Origin: Bacillota bacterium
GTDB taxonomy: Bacteria; Bacillota; Clostridia; Christensenellales; Aristaeellaceae
Direction: 5' to 3'
Assembly: GCA_023416655.1 (NCBI GenBank)
Contig: JAEZHK010000045.1
Location: 1-48,729, forward strand
Length of the DNA stretch: 48,729 bases
Position 1 is the first letter of the stretch, and every line of letters starts with the position of its first letter. This document shows positions 32,612 to 40,477 of the stretch, piece by piece. The translations under genes were made by a program, and so were the position numbers. The notes under the pieces were generated by a model, which saw nothing but the letters and a program-made list of their open reading frames with translations, was not told the DNA's origin and made no database searches.

Positions 32612-34294
32612 TCATAGGGCTTTGGTCATTTTGATGGATACGGTGGTGCCTTCGCCCAGCTCGCTGCGGATTTTGAACTCGCTGGACTCCCCGCAGACGA
32701 TGGCGATGCGGCGCATGGTCGCGCCGATGCCGATGCTCTTGCCCTTCAAAACTTCCTCCAGGCGCTCCTGGGACATGCCGGTGCCATTGTCGGTCACTTC
32801 GATGCGGAGCGCGCTCTCCTCCACCCAGGCCTTGATTAGGATCAGCCCGTCCTCCTCCGCGCCCGTGCGGATGCCGTGGTAGATGGAGTTCTCCACCAGC
32901 GGCTGCAGGATCATCTTGGGCAAGCGCACGTTCAGCGCCTCCGGCTGGACGTCATACTCCATCCGGAAGAGCCCTTCGTAGCGCAGCTGCTGGATATAAA
33001 TGTAGGAACGGATGGAATCCAGCTCTTTTTCCAGCGTGATCAGGTCTTCGCCGTTGTTGAGGCTGCTCTTGTAAAAATCCCCCAGCGCCTTGATGGTCTC
33101 CGAGACCTCTTTGGTCTTTCCCATCACGGCCAGCGAATTGATGGTGTTTAAAGTGTTGTAGAGAAAGTGCGGGTTGATCTGCGCGATGGTGATTTCAAGC
33201 TCCGCGCGCCTTAGCGCCTTCTGCTCTTCGATGATGTCCGAGATGAGCTGCTGGATCTTCTCAATGGTGATGTTGTACACGTCCTGGAACCGCCCGATCT
33301 CGTCCTTGGTGTTGATGGTGGTCACGTAGTTGAAATTGCCGTTGTACACGCCCTCGATGGACTCGATCAGCGCCTTGACGGGGCGGGAGATGTACCGGGA
33401 GATCCAGAAGGAGCCGAAGATGAAGAGGACGCCGTTCAAAAGGATCGTGAGCGCGATGATGGTCATGTACATGCTTAGCGGGAGCGGGGCGTCGAACACC
33501 GGGATGCAGCGCACGAGCGTCATGGAAAGGTTGTGGTTTTTGACCCCGACCAGCGCGTAGTTCTTGTTCTGGCTCGTGCGGATGACCGAAAACGTGTCCC
33601 GCCCATTGAAAAGGGAGGGAACGCTTTCGGGATCGACCAGATCGTTTTCGTTGTTCCAGATGACCAGAGTGCCCTCCCCGTCGTCCAGGATCTGCATGGG
33701 CTCCTTCCTGGGGTTAAAGATCTTCTCAAATTCCACGTTGATGCACATCAGGCCGATGGGCCGGATGGTTTTGAGGCTGTTGATGGTCCGCATGAATGAC
33801 AGGTATTCGATGCCGTTGTGGATGACCCCACCGGCGTTTCGCGCCACGACGTAGCCGCCGTTTCGCGCGGCGATGGTCTTGTAGACCGGCGTTTCGAGGA
33901 TGGCCGCATAGGTGAAGGGTTGCAGGGTGGCTTTGTCCGAATAATAGCGCATGCCGTCCGGCCGCAGGATGTACACGGAGGCCACGTTGGGTTCCAGGCT
34001 CACGGTCTCCTGCACGTAGCGCTGCGCGATGCGGTCCGCCTCCCAGCTTTTCCCGGTCAACGCGTCCTGCACCAACTGGTTGGCGATGATGGACATGGAC
34101 ATGCTGTGGATGTACTGGCGCGCGGTGTCAAACGAGCGGTTGTCCGCCTGGATGGATTCCAGCGCGATGTCCTGCATGGAGCGGTTGGTGACGAAATCCC
34201 GGGAATACAAAAAGACCACGGCGCTGATGGAGATGCTGATGATCACCAAAATCGTATAGCTCAACATGATCTTTTTGCGAAGCGACATCTTCAT
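32612..34294 (-). CDS. YesM-type sensor histidine kinase
   Basis: 560 residues from the ATG at 34294 with AAGG five bases before it. A membrane segment (MLSYTILVIISISISAVVFL) and another near residue 290 (MTIIALTILLNGVLFIFGSF) flank an external sensor domain. HAMP follows, then the His-kinase domain with the phospho-acceptor in AQINPHFLYNTLNTINSLAV and an ATPase domain (PLVENSIYHGIRTGAEEDGL; EVTDNGTGMSQERLEEVLKG; GIGATMRRIAI). The family senses sugars or glycans outside the cell and signals to a YesN partner, here the next gene. Confidence 0.94.
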   Translation of the reverse strand: MKMSLRKKIMLSYTILVIISISISAVVFLYSRDFVTNRSMQDIALESIQADNRSFDTARQYIHSMSMSIIANQLVQDALTGKSWEADRIAQRYVQETVSLEPNVASVYILRPDGMRYYSDKATLQPFTYAAILETPVYKTIAARNGGYVVARNAGGVIHNGIEYLSFMRTINSLKTIRPIGLMCINVEFEKIFNPRKEPMQILDDGEGTLVIWNNENDLVDPESVPSLFNGRDTFSVIRTSQNKNYALVGVKNHNLSMTLVRCIPVFDAPLPLSMYMTIIALTILLNGVLFIFGSFWISRYISRPVKALIESIEGVYNGNFNYVTTINTKDEIGRFQDVYNITIEKIQQLISDIIEEQKALRRAELEITIAQINPHFLYNTLNTINSLAVMGKTKEVSETIKALGDFYKSSLNNGEDLITLEKELDSIRSYIYIQQLRYEGLFRMEYDVQPEALNVRLPKMILQPLVENSIYHGIRTGAEEDGLILIKAWVEESALRIEVTDNGTGMSQERLEEVLKGKSIGIGATMRRIAIVCGESSEFKIRSELGEGTTVSIKMTKAL

Positions 34295-34325
34295 CGGCAC
34301 CTTCTTATGCTCCAGGCTTCTTGTT

Positions 34326-34354
34326 ATGATAACAGATTCATGCCATTCGCGCAA
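34326..34354 (-). promoter_or_regulatory. Probable promoter of the YesMN genes
   Basis: Leftward: -35 TTGCGC (34354-34349), 17 bases, -10 TATCAT (34331-34326), 32 bases before the kinase start codon. Confidence 0.55.
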
Positions 34355-34693
34355 TGTATGCGGTTTGCCAATATTGAGCGGACTGCTGCCCTGCGTCAGG
34401 GCGCATTTTGAAAAAGCCGGAAACTCTTCCGGGGCTTTTCCTTAAGGAATATTGATGGATATGGATACACGGCGGCCGGGAATGCGCACGTGTTCATATT
34501 GCATATTTTGACGGATGATTATTCAAATTGAGCATTGCCAAGCCTAAAACCGTGTGATAATATGGGATATGATTGCAATATGTGCAGACATCTTATGCGG
34601 TTTCCCTTTTGCACAATGGCAGTACGGTAGGACGCCCATCAGGCACAAGGCCCTCACCCGGGCTATTGCGATAAATGGACGGAGGGAAAACCA
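34355..34693. other. Non-coding stretch between divergent yesM-type and OFA transporter genes
   Basis: A terminator-like hairpin (AAAAAGCCGGAA / TTCCGGGGCTTTTC, 34411-34440) stands between two divergent genes, so it ends no gene visible here and may mark a lost one. A promoter candidate for the transporter is TTGCCA (34537-34542), 17 bases, TAATAT (34560-34565), leaving a leader of roughly 120 bases. I see no gene. Confidence 0.45.
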
Positions 34694-35923
34694 ATGCAGA
34701 AAACGCCCAATCGAGTCATCCCGGTGATCGCGGCAATCGTCATCCAGTTGTGTTTGGGAACGGCCTACCTGTGGAGCATCTTTCAAAACGGCATCGCGAC
34801 CAGCCTGTTTTCAGGGGACAACGCGGCGGCCGGCCTGACGTTTTCACTGCTGCTGGCGATGCTGACCATCGGCAGTACCATCGGCGGCAGGATGGCGGAC
34901 AAGTACGGACCGCGGAATGTGGTCATCCTCGGCGGCTGGATCCTTGCCGCCGGCTTCTTCCTGGCATCTCTCGTGACCACCGCCGCGCCGTGGCTGATTT
35001 GGCTGACCTACGGCGTCATGGGCGGAATCGGGATGGGCTTTACCTATTCCACGACGATCGCCTGCGCGCAGAAGTGGTATCCGGACAAGCGGGGGATGAT
35101 CACGGGCATCATCGTCGCTGCCCTTGGTTTTGGCGGCGTGGTGTTCACCCCCATCATTGAATCGCTGATCAAGGCCTTTGGCGGCGTCGCCCAGGGCGAG
35201 ATGAAGACATTCCTGGTGCTCAGCGCGATCTTCGCGGTCGTCTGCACCGCGGGCGGCTGGTTTGTGCGCAATCCGCCGAAAGACTACGCGCCCCAAGGGG
35301 CTCAGCAGAAAGCAACGCTTGGCATCGCCCCCGTCAGCTATACGCCCGCGCAGGTTCTCGGGATGCCACAGTTCTACATCTTGACGGCCACGCTGATGCT
35401 GGCCTGCATGGGCGGCCTGATGATGATCGGCTTTGCCAAACCCATCGCGATTGCGAGGGGTATGGCCGAGAGCGCCACGATCGGCGTCTACGCGATCTCC
35501 CTGTTCAACTCCTGCGGACGACTCTTCTGGGGATGGATCTCTGATCGGCTGGGGCGCAAAAACACCCTGTTCGTCCTGCTGGCAGGCACCGCCGTTCTGT
35601 CGCTGATGGTGAATCTGGCTACCGGACTTTGGATTTATGTCCTGATCGGTTGCATCGGCTTCATCTACGGCGGTTTCCTGAGCACCTTCCCCGCCTTTAC
35701 CGCGGACCTCTTCGGCGCGAAGAACATGGCCACCAATTATGGGATGGTGTTGATCGGGTTCGGCATCGGCGCCGTCGTCTCCTCCTATGTAGCGGGGCAC
35801 TTCAAGAATATCGCGGCCTCGGACATCTCCCTGATGTTTCCCGCGTTTGTGATTGCCGCGATTGCGGCGGGCATCGGCATCGGGCTGCTGGCGCTTCTGA
35901 AAAAGCCGCAAACCGGGGCCTAA
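34694..35923 (+). CDS. MFS transporter of the OFA (oxalate/formate antiporter) family
   Basis: 409 residues, twelve membrane segments. IPVIAAIVIQLCLGTAYLWS followed by IFQNGIATSLF is the typical OFA start; the MFS signature loop reads GGRMADKYGPRNVVILGGWI and the second half has FWGWISDRLGRKNTLFVLLA. YSTTIACAQKWYPDKRGMIT is also an OFA hallmark. GGAGGG precedes the ATG. Substrates are carboxylates such as oxalate, formate, lactate or pyruvate; oxalate enzymes are not in the window, so the substrate is open. It stands alone and has its own terminator. Confidence 0.9.
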   Translation: MQKTPNRVIPVIAAIVIQLCLGTAYLWSIFQNGIATSLFSGDNAAAGLTFSLLLAMLTIGSTIGGRMADKYGPRNVVILGGWILAAGFFLASLVTTAAPWLIWLTYGVMGGIGMGFTYSTTIACAQKWYPDKRGMITGIIVAALGFGGVVFTPIIESLIKAFGGVAQGEMKTFLVLSAIFAVVCTAGGWFVRNPPKDYAPQGAQQKATLGIAPVSYTPAQVLGMPQFYILTATLMLACMGGLMMIGFAKPIAIARGMAESATIGVYAISLFNSCGRLFWGWISDRLGRKNTLFVLLAGTAVLSLMVNLATGLWIYVLIGCIGFIYGGFLSTFPAFTADLFGAKNMATNYGMVLIGFGIGAVVSSYVAGHFKNIAASDISLMFPAFVIAAIAAGIGIGLLALLKKPQTGA

Positions 35924-35959
35924 GGTCGCCGGATACAATTGAAGGAACGGTCATTTATC

Positions 35960-35982
35960 AAGGCCCCGCGACGGGGCCTTTT
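35960..35982 (+). terminator. Terminator of the OFA transporter gene
   Basis: AAGGCCCCG-CGA-CGGGGCCTTTT: a nine-base perfect stem with a three-base loop, then TTTT. Confidence 0.85.
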
Positions 35983-36008
35983 CCTGTTGCACGATGGAAA
36001 AATGGGAA

Positions 36009-36038
36009 AGCCCCGGAAGCAGGATGCTTCCGGGGCTT
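36009..36038 (-). terminator. Terminator-like hairpin after tRNA-Ser
   Basis: AAGCCCCGGAAGCA and its complement form a near-perfect stem between the tRNA-Ser 3' end and the converging transporter terminator. The T-run on the leftward side is short (TTTCCC). Confidence 0.6.
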
Positions 36039-36131
36039 TGGCGGAGAAGGAGGGATTCGAACCCTCGAGACGCTTTTGACGCCTACGCGATTTCCAGTCG
36101 CGCGCCCTCGACCAAGCTAGGCGACTTCTCC
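36039..36131 (-). tRNA. tRNA-Ser (anticodon GGA)
   Basis: 93 bases with encoded CCA. Acceptor arms GGAGAAG and CTTCTCC pair; the anticodon loop CTGGAAA gives GGA; a long variable arm (GTAGGCGTCAAAAGCGTCTC region) is class II, as expected for Ser; the T loop contains GGTTCGAATCC. Discriminator base is G. Confidence 0.95.
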
Positions 36132-36411
36132 AGGCAAGAAAATTGCTTTTGCTGTCGGCATGTGGCGCTTAGGAAGATCGCCGTGCCGTCAACGAGCGAT
36201 ATTATAGCACAACGCGGGCCGGAGCGCAATGGTTGGTATGAAAAATCAACGATTTTTCCTTTGAACGGGGTGTGAAGTGTCGTTTTGGGCGGGGCGGGCG
36301 CGAAACAATGACGCGGTTCCCGGCGATTTCGCCTTGGCGGAGCGAGGAGGAAAGGGATGCATACGGCATCCGCGTCAAACACGTCGATCCGCTGGTCCCG
36401 CTTCCCCGGCT

Positions 36412-36560
36412 GGGGTTCGGGGGCCGAAGCCCCTGATTTCATTGAAGGCAACCTGCCGCGGCAGGTTGCTTCCTCTTCGAGGCGCGTAAGCCGGATGCGA
36501 ATCGAAGTTCGAGCCCGGCTTACGCGTGTGCGCCGCTGTCCGCATGGCGGACAGCGGCGC
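36412..36560. repeat. Run of four hairpins downstream of ileS
   Basis: In the 454-base gap between tRNA-Ser and the ileS stop: GGGGTTCGG/CCGAAGCCCC (36412-36433), a perfect 22-base palindrome with arm GCAACCTGCCG (36448-36469), CGCGTAAGCCGG with its complement (36483-36526), and GCGCCGCTGTCCGC with its complement around ATG (36530-36560). The rest of the gap (36132-36411) shows no gene. Confidence 0.75.
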
Positions 36561-36585
36561 TATGCAAATCCCTTTGATGCTATGC

Positions 36586-39500
36586 TTATACCTTCCGAAT
36601 GCCGATGGTTGCGGCCTCGCCGTTGATGGACCATTCGCGCACGAAGCCCTCCGGCTCCGCGATGGCAAGTCCGTCGGCCAGCGCCGCGCGCAGGATCTCC
36701 GCGCTGCCGCGGGATACCACGTCCGCGAGTCGTTCGGTGGTCTTCAGGGTGATCACGATATGGTCTGTCACCTCGAAGTCGGCCTCCTTGCGCATCGTCT
36801 GCACCTTGGAAATCACTTCGCGCACGAAGCCCTCCTCGATCAGTTCGGGGGTCAGGTTGGTGTCCAGCACCACCGTGACGCCGCCATCCATCTCGGCCAC
36901 AAAGCCGGGCTTCTGCATCGGCTCGGTCAGGACGTCTGTCTCGGTCAGTTCCACGTCGTTCCCGTCCACTTGGAACCGAAGCGCGCTCCCTGCGGCGAAG
37001 GTGTCCACCACGTCGTTGCCGTCCATTTCGAGCAGCGCCTTGCCGATGGCGCCCACCAGCTTGCCGTACTTCGGCCCGACGGTGCGCAGCTGTGGCTTGA
37101 CCTTGTAGGTGGTGAAGGCGCGCGCGTCGTCCACGAAGGCGACTTCTTTGACGTTAAGCTCGTCGGCCACGAGGTCGGCCATGCCGGGGGTCAGCGTCTT
37201 GCCCTTGACATAGAGCGTGCTGGCCGTCTGGCGGGTTTTCATACCCGCGCCAGAGCGGCAGGCGCGGCCGAGCTGCACGACTTCGATCACCTTTTCCATT
37301 TCCTCTTCCAGCTTCGCGTCCACCTTGGAGGGATCCGAAACCGGGAAGTCGGTCAGGTGTACGCTGGGCTTCGCGCCGGGGAGCTTTGCGACCAGGTTCT
37401 GGTAGATGCTCTCCGCCATGAACGGCGTGTAGGGCGCGATCAGGCCTGTCAGTGTGGTCAGCACGGTGTACAGCGTCTCAAACGCGGCCAGCTTGTTGCC
37501 TTCCAGGCCCTTGCCCCAGAAGCGCTCGCGGCAGCGGCGCACATACCAGTTGCTCAGTTCGTCCACAAACGCGGCGATGGCGCGGGAGGTCTCGGTGATC
37601 TTGTACTCGGCGAGCCCCTTGTCCACGAAGTCCACCAGCGTATTCAGGCGCGAGAGCACCCACTTGTCCATCAGCGAGAAGTCTTCGGAATTTGCCTTTT
37701 TCGCCGTCGGATCGTAGCCGTCGATGGACGCGTAGAGCGTGAAGAACGCGTAGGTGTTCCACAGGGTGCCCATGAACTTGCGCTGCACCTCGCTGACCAT
37801 ATCGCCGGAGAAGCGGCTGGGCAGCCACGGCGCGCCCGCGGAGTAGAAGTACCATCTTACGGCGTCCGCGCCCTGCTTGTCGAGGACTTCCCACGGGTTG
37901 ACCACGTTGCCCTTGTGCTTACTCATCTTGATGCCGTCCTTGTCCTGCACGTGGCCCAGCACCAGGCAGTTCTCAAAGGGCGAGCGGTCAAAGATCAGCG
38001 TGCCGATGGCCAAGAGCGTGTAGAACCAGCCGCGGGTCTGGTCGATGGCCTCGGAGATGAAGGCCGCCGGGAAGTTCGCCTCAAAGATCTCCTTGTTCTC
38101 AAAGGGGTAGTGCCACTGGGCGAAGGGCATGGAGCCGGAATCGTACCAGCAGTCGATGACCTCGGGCGTGCGGTGCATCTCGCCGCCGCACTGATCGCAT
38201 TTCAGCGTCACCTGGTCGATGTAGGGCCGGTGCAGCTCGATGTCCTCGGGTACGTTGCTCCCGAGCTTCTTCAGTTCCTCCACTGAGCCGATCATGTGCG
38301 TGTGGCCGCAGGCGCACACCCACACCGGCAGCGGCGTGCCCCAGTAGCGCTCGCGGGAGAGGCCCCAGTCCAAAACGTTATCGATGAAGTTGCCCATGCG
38401 CCCGTCGCGGATGTTGTCGGGCATCCAGTTGACCGACTGGTTGGAGGCCTGCAGCTGTTCCTTCACCGCCGTCATGCGGATGAACCACGTCGAGCGGGCG
38501 TAGTAGATCAGCGGCGTGTCGCAGCGCCAGCAGAAGGGGTAGTTGTGCATGTGCGGCTCGGCCTTGAGGAGAAGCCCGCTTTGGATAAGCGCCTCCACGA
38601 TCTTCGGGTCCGCCTGCTTGACCGTCAGCCCGCCCCAGGGGGTGCGCGGGTCCATGATGCCTCGGGCGTCCACCAACTGCACGAAGGGCAGGTCGTTTGC
38701 GCGGCCCACGCGGGCGTCGTCCTCGCCGAACGCCGGCGCGATGTGCACGATGCCGGTGCCGTCAGACAGGGTCACGTAGTCGTCGGCCACCACGCGCCAG
38801 GCGGGCTTGTCGGCGACGGAGCGCGCGAAGTCAAACAGCGGCTCGTACTCCATGCCCACCAAGTCGGCGCCCTTCATGGTCTCGAGGATTTCCACATCTT
38901 CGCCCACCACCGGCGCGATGAGCGCCTTGGCCATGATGGCGGTCTCGCCGTGGCTGCGGAATTTCGCGTACTCGTGGTCCGGGCCGACGCACAGCGCCAC
39001 GTTCGAAGGCAGCGTCCAGGGCGTGGTCGTCCAGGCGTAGAAGTAGGTGTCCGCCTGGCCCTTCACCGGGAAGCGCACGAAGGCGGTGTTGTCGGTGACT
39101 TCCTTATACCCCTGCGAAACCTCGTGGCTGGAGAGCGCCGTGCCGCAGCGCGGGCAGTAGGGGACCACCTTGTGGCCCTTGTACAGAAGGCCCTTGTCCC
39201 ACACCTGCTTGAGCGACCACCACACCGATTCGATGTAGTTGTTTTCGTAGGTGATGTAGGGGTCGTCCATGTCCAGCCAGAAGCCCACGCGGTCGCTCAT
39301 CTGCTCCCACTCGGCCTTGTACTTCCAGACCGACTGCTTGCAAGCCTTGATGAACGGCTCGATGCCGTACTTTTCGATCTGCTCCTTGCCGTCGAGGCCC
39401 AGCGTGCGCTCGACCTCCAGCTCCACCGGCAGGCCGTGGGTATCCCAGCCCGCCTTGCGCAGCACGTTCTTGCCCTTCATCAGCTGATAGCGCGGGACCA

Positions 39501-39699
39501 GGTCCTTCATCGCGCGGGTCAGGATGTGGCCGATGTGCGGCTTGCCGTTTGCCGTCGGCGGGCCGTCGTAGAAGGTGTAGTTCTCACACCCCTCACGCAG
39601 CTTGACAGACTGCCCGAAGATGTCGTTCTCCTTCCAGTATTTGAGCACTTCGGCCTCGCGGCCGACAAAATCCAGCGTGGTCGGCGCTTTCTCGAACAT
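36586..39699 (-). CDS. ileS: Isoleucyl-tRNA synthetase (type 2-like)
   Basis: 1037 residues from the ATG at 39699 with GGAGGGG five bases upstream. It charges tRNA-Ile and edits mischarged Val. Class I motifs: GKPHIGHILTRAMKDLVPRY (HIGH) and DGIKMSKHKGNVVNPWEVLD (KMSKH). The start (TTLDFVGREAEVLKYWKEND) and the KMSKH-K-G-N form resemble the eukaryote-like type 2 enzyme found in many Clostridia, often naturally less sensitive to mupirocin (family knowledge, not shown here). A Cys-rich stretch, CDQCGGEMHR, is present in the insert. Expression is set by the T-box leader upstream. Confidence 0.97.
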   Translation of the reverse strand: MFEKAPTTLDFVGREAEVLKYWKENDIFGQSVKLREGCENYTFYDGPPTANGKPHIGHILTRAMKDLVPRYQLMKGKNVLRKAGWDTHGLPVELEVERTLGLDGKEQIEKYGIEPFIKACKQSVWKYKAEWEQMSDRVGFWLDMDDPYITYENNYIESVWWSLKQVWDKGLLYKGHKVVPYCPRCGTALSSHEVSQGYKEVTDNTAFVRFPVKGQADTYFYAWTTTPWTLPSNVALCVGPDHEYAKFRSHGETAIMAKALIAPVVGEDVEILETMKGADLVGMEYEPLFDFARSVADKPAWRVVADDYVTLSDGTGIVHIAPAFGEDDARVGRANDLPFVQLVDARGIMDPRTPWGGLTVKQADPKIVEALIQSGLLLKAEPHMHNYPFCWRCDTPLIYYARSTWFIRMTAVKEQLQASNQSVNWMPDNIRDGRMGNFIDNVLDWGLSRERYWGTPLPVWVCACGHTHMIGSVEELKKLGSNVPEDIELHRPYIDQVTLKCDQCGGEMHRTPEVIDCWYDSGSMPFAQWHYPFENKEIFEANFPAAFISEAIDQTRGWFYTLLAIGTLIFDRSPFENCLVLGHVQDKDGIKMSKHKGNVVNPWEVLDKQGADAVRWYFYSAGAPWLPSRFSGDMVSEVQRKFMGTLWNTYAFFTLYASIDGYDPTAKKANSEDFSLMDKWVLSRLNTLVDFVDKGLAEYKITETSRAIAAFVDELSNWYVRRCRERFWGKGLEGNKLAAFETLYTVLTTLTGLIAPYTPFMAESIYQNLVAKLPGAKPSVHLTDFPVSDPSKVDAKLEEEMEKVIEVVQLGRACRSGAGMKTRQTASTLYVKGKTLTPGMADLVADELNVKEVAFVDDARAFTTYKVKPQLRTVGPKYGKLVGAIGKALLEMDGNDVVDTFAAGSALRFQVDGNDVELTETDVLTEPMQKPGFVAEMDGGVTVVLDTNLTPELIEEGFVREVISKVQTMRKEADFEVTDHIVITLKTTERLADVVSRGSAEILRAALADGLAIAEPEGFVREWSINGEAATIGIRKV

Positions 39700-39964
39700 G
39701 TTCGCCCCTCCAAAAAACAAAATTCCTCCGCCCCTCTTGGGACGAAGGCTCGCGGTACCACCCAATTTGACGCGTGAAGCGCCCGCTCATGGCGCACTTC
39801 CATGCGCCGCCGCTGTATCGGGCGGACCCGGCTTGGCCTACGTTTCCTTTCAGCCAGCCGCTCCGGGATGATTCCCCACGCGCTTTGCCGTCCGGGCTTT
39901 CACCAATCCCCGGCTCGCTTTGCGGCTCCTTCGCTGGGCGCTTCCCATCATCGCGATCGTATAC
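39700..39964 (-). ncRNA. T-box leader of ileS
   Basis: The leftward leader holds the T-box sequence GGGTGGTACCGCG around 39765-39751 and, upstream of it, a stem I with the specifier codon ATC (39872-39870) in GGGGA-ATC-ATCCCGGAG, matching Ile. The terminator is CCTTCGTCCC/GGGGCGGAGG (39748-39725) followed by TTTTGTTTTTT. Uncharged tRNA-Ile would bind and prevent termination. Confidence 0.92.
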
Positions 39965-39970
39965 GCGGCT

Positions 39971-39999
39971 ATTATAGCCCATCTTTCCCGCGCTGTAAA
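39971..39999 (-). promoter_or_regulatory. Promoter of the ileS T-box transcript
   Basis: Leftward: -35 TTTACA (39999-39994), 17 bases, -10 TATAAT (39976-39971). Start expected near 39964. Confidence 0.85.
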
Positions 40000-40082
40000 C
40001 CCCTGCGCCGATATAAACCCACGGTCGGCGCGCTCAAAGTGCAAAATTAACCCGTGCCGCCCGCCTTCGGTCAAATTAACAG

Positions 40083-40111
40083 TTGACAAAACCGCCGCCT
40101 TTTTGTATAAT
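40083..40111 (+). promoter_or_regulatory. Promoter of tRNA-Leu
   Basis: Perfect hexamers: -35 TTGACA (40083-40088), 17 bases, -10 TATAAT (40106-40111), about 25 bases upstream of the mature tRNA. Confidence 0.88.
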
Positions 40112-40142
40112 ATCGTTCGTCGCCTTTAACTTCCCCACACAC

Positions 40143-40227
40143 GCGGTCGTGGCGGAATTGGCATACGCGCACGTTTGAGGGGCGTGTTCTGCAAGGAGTA
40201 CGGGTTCAAGTCCCGTCGACCGCACCA
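40143..40227 (+). tRNA. tRNA-Leu (anticodon GAG)
   Basis: 85 bases with encoded CCA. Acceptor arms GCGGTCG and CGACCGC pair; the anticodon loop GTTTGAGGG gives GAG (40177-40179); a class II variable arm follows; T loop GGTTCAAGTCC. Discriminator A. An AT-rich foreign-looking gene begins just downstream. Confidence 0.95.
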
Positions 40228-40228
40228 T

Positions 40229-40268
40229 GAGAGAAGCCCGGAGCCGTTAGGTTCCGGGCTTCTCTCTT
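40229..40268 (+). terminator. Terminator of tRNA-Leu
   Basis: GAGAGAAGCCCGGA and TTCCGGGCTTCTCTC form a long stem right after CCA, followed by TTCTTG. Confidence 0.8.
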
Positions 40269-40389
40269 CTTGTGAAGAAGTTGTTATATCTGCTTCCGAC
40301 AATGTTGCTAGGAACTTGTTTGAGAACAAAGCAATAAACGGACTGCAACTTCTGGTTTTTTCGCGCATTATCATGTTTTCGCATGCAAT

Positions 40390-40418
40390 TTGTTTGGGGA
40401 AATAGTAAAATATATACA
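40390..40418 (+). promoter_or_regulatory. Probable promoter of the SIR2-STAND gene
   Basis: -35 TTGTTT (40390-40395), 17 bases, -10 TATACA (40413-40418), 60 bases before the start codon. The gap from the tRNA terminator to here is AT-rich with no gene. Confidence 0.55.
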
Positions 40419-40477
40419 AGTTATTTTGTTGAGTTTATGTTAATCAGAAAAACTTTTTGATGAGAAGGGGATTTTTG

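Noticed and set aside
34694..35923. Oxalate:formate antiporter (oxlT)
   Set aside because: OFA family membership is clear, but no oxalyl-CoA decarboxylase or formyl-CoA transferase is near, so the substrate is not assigned.
36526..39777. Long + strand frames opposite ileS
   Set aside because: Arg/His/Val/Leu-rich shadow translation of IleRS; no recognisable domain.
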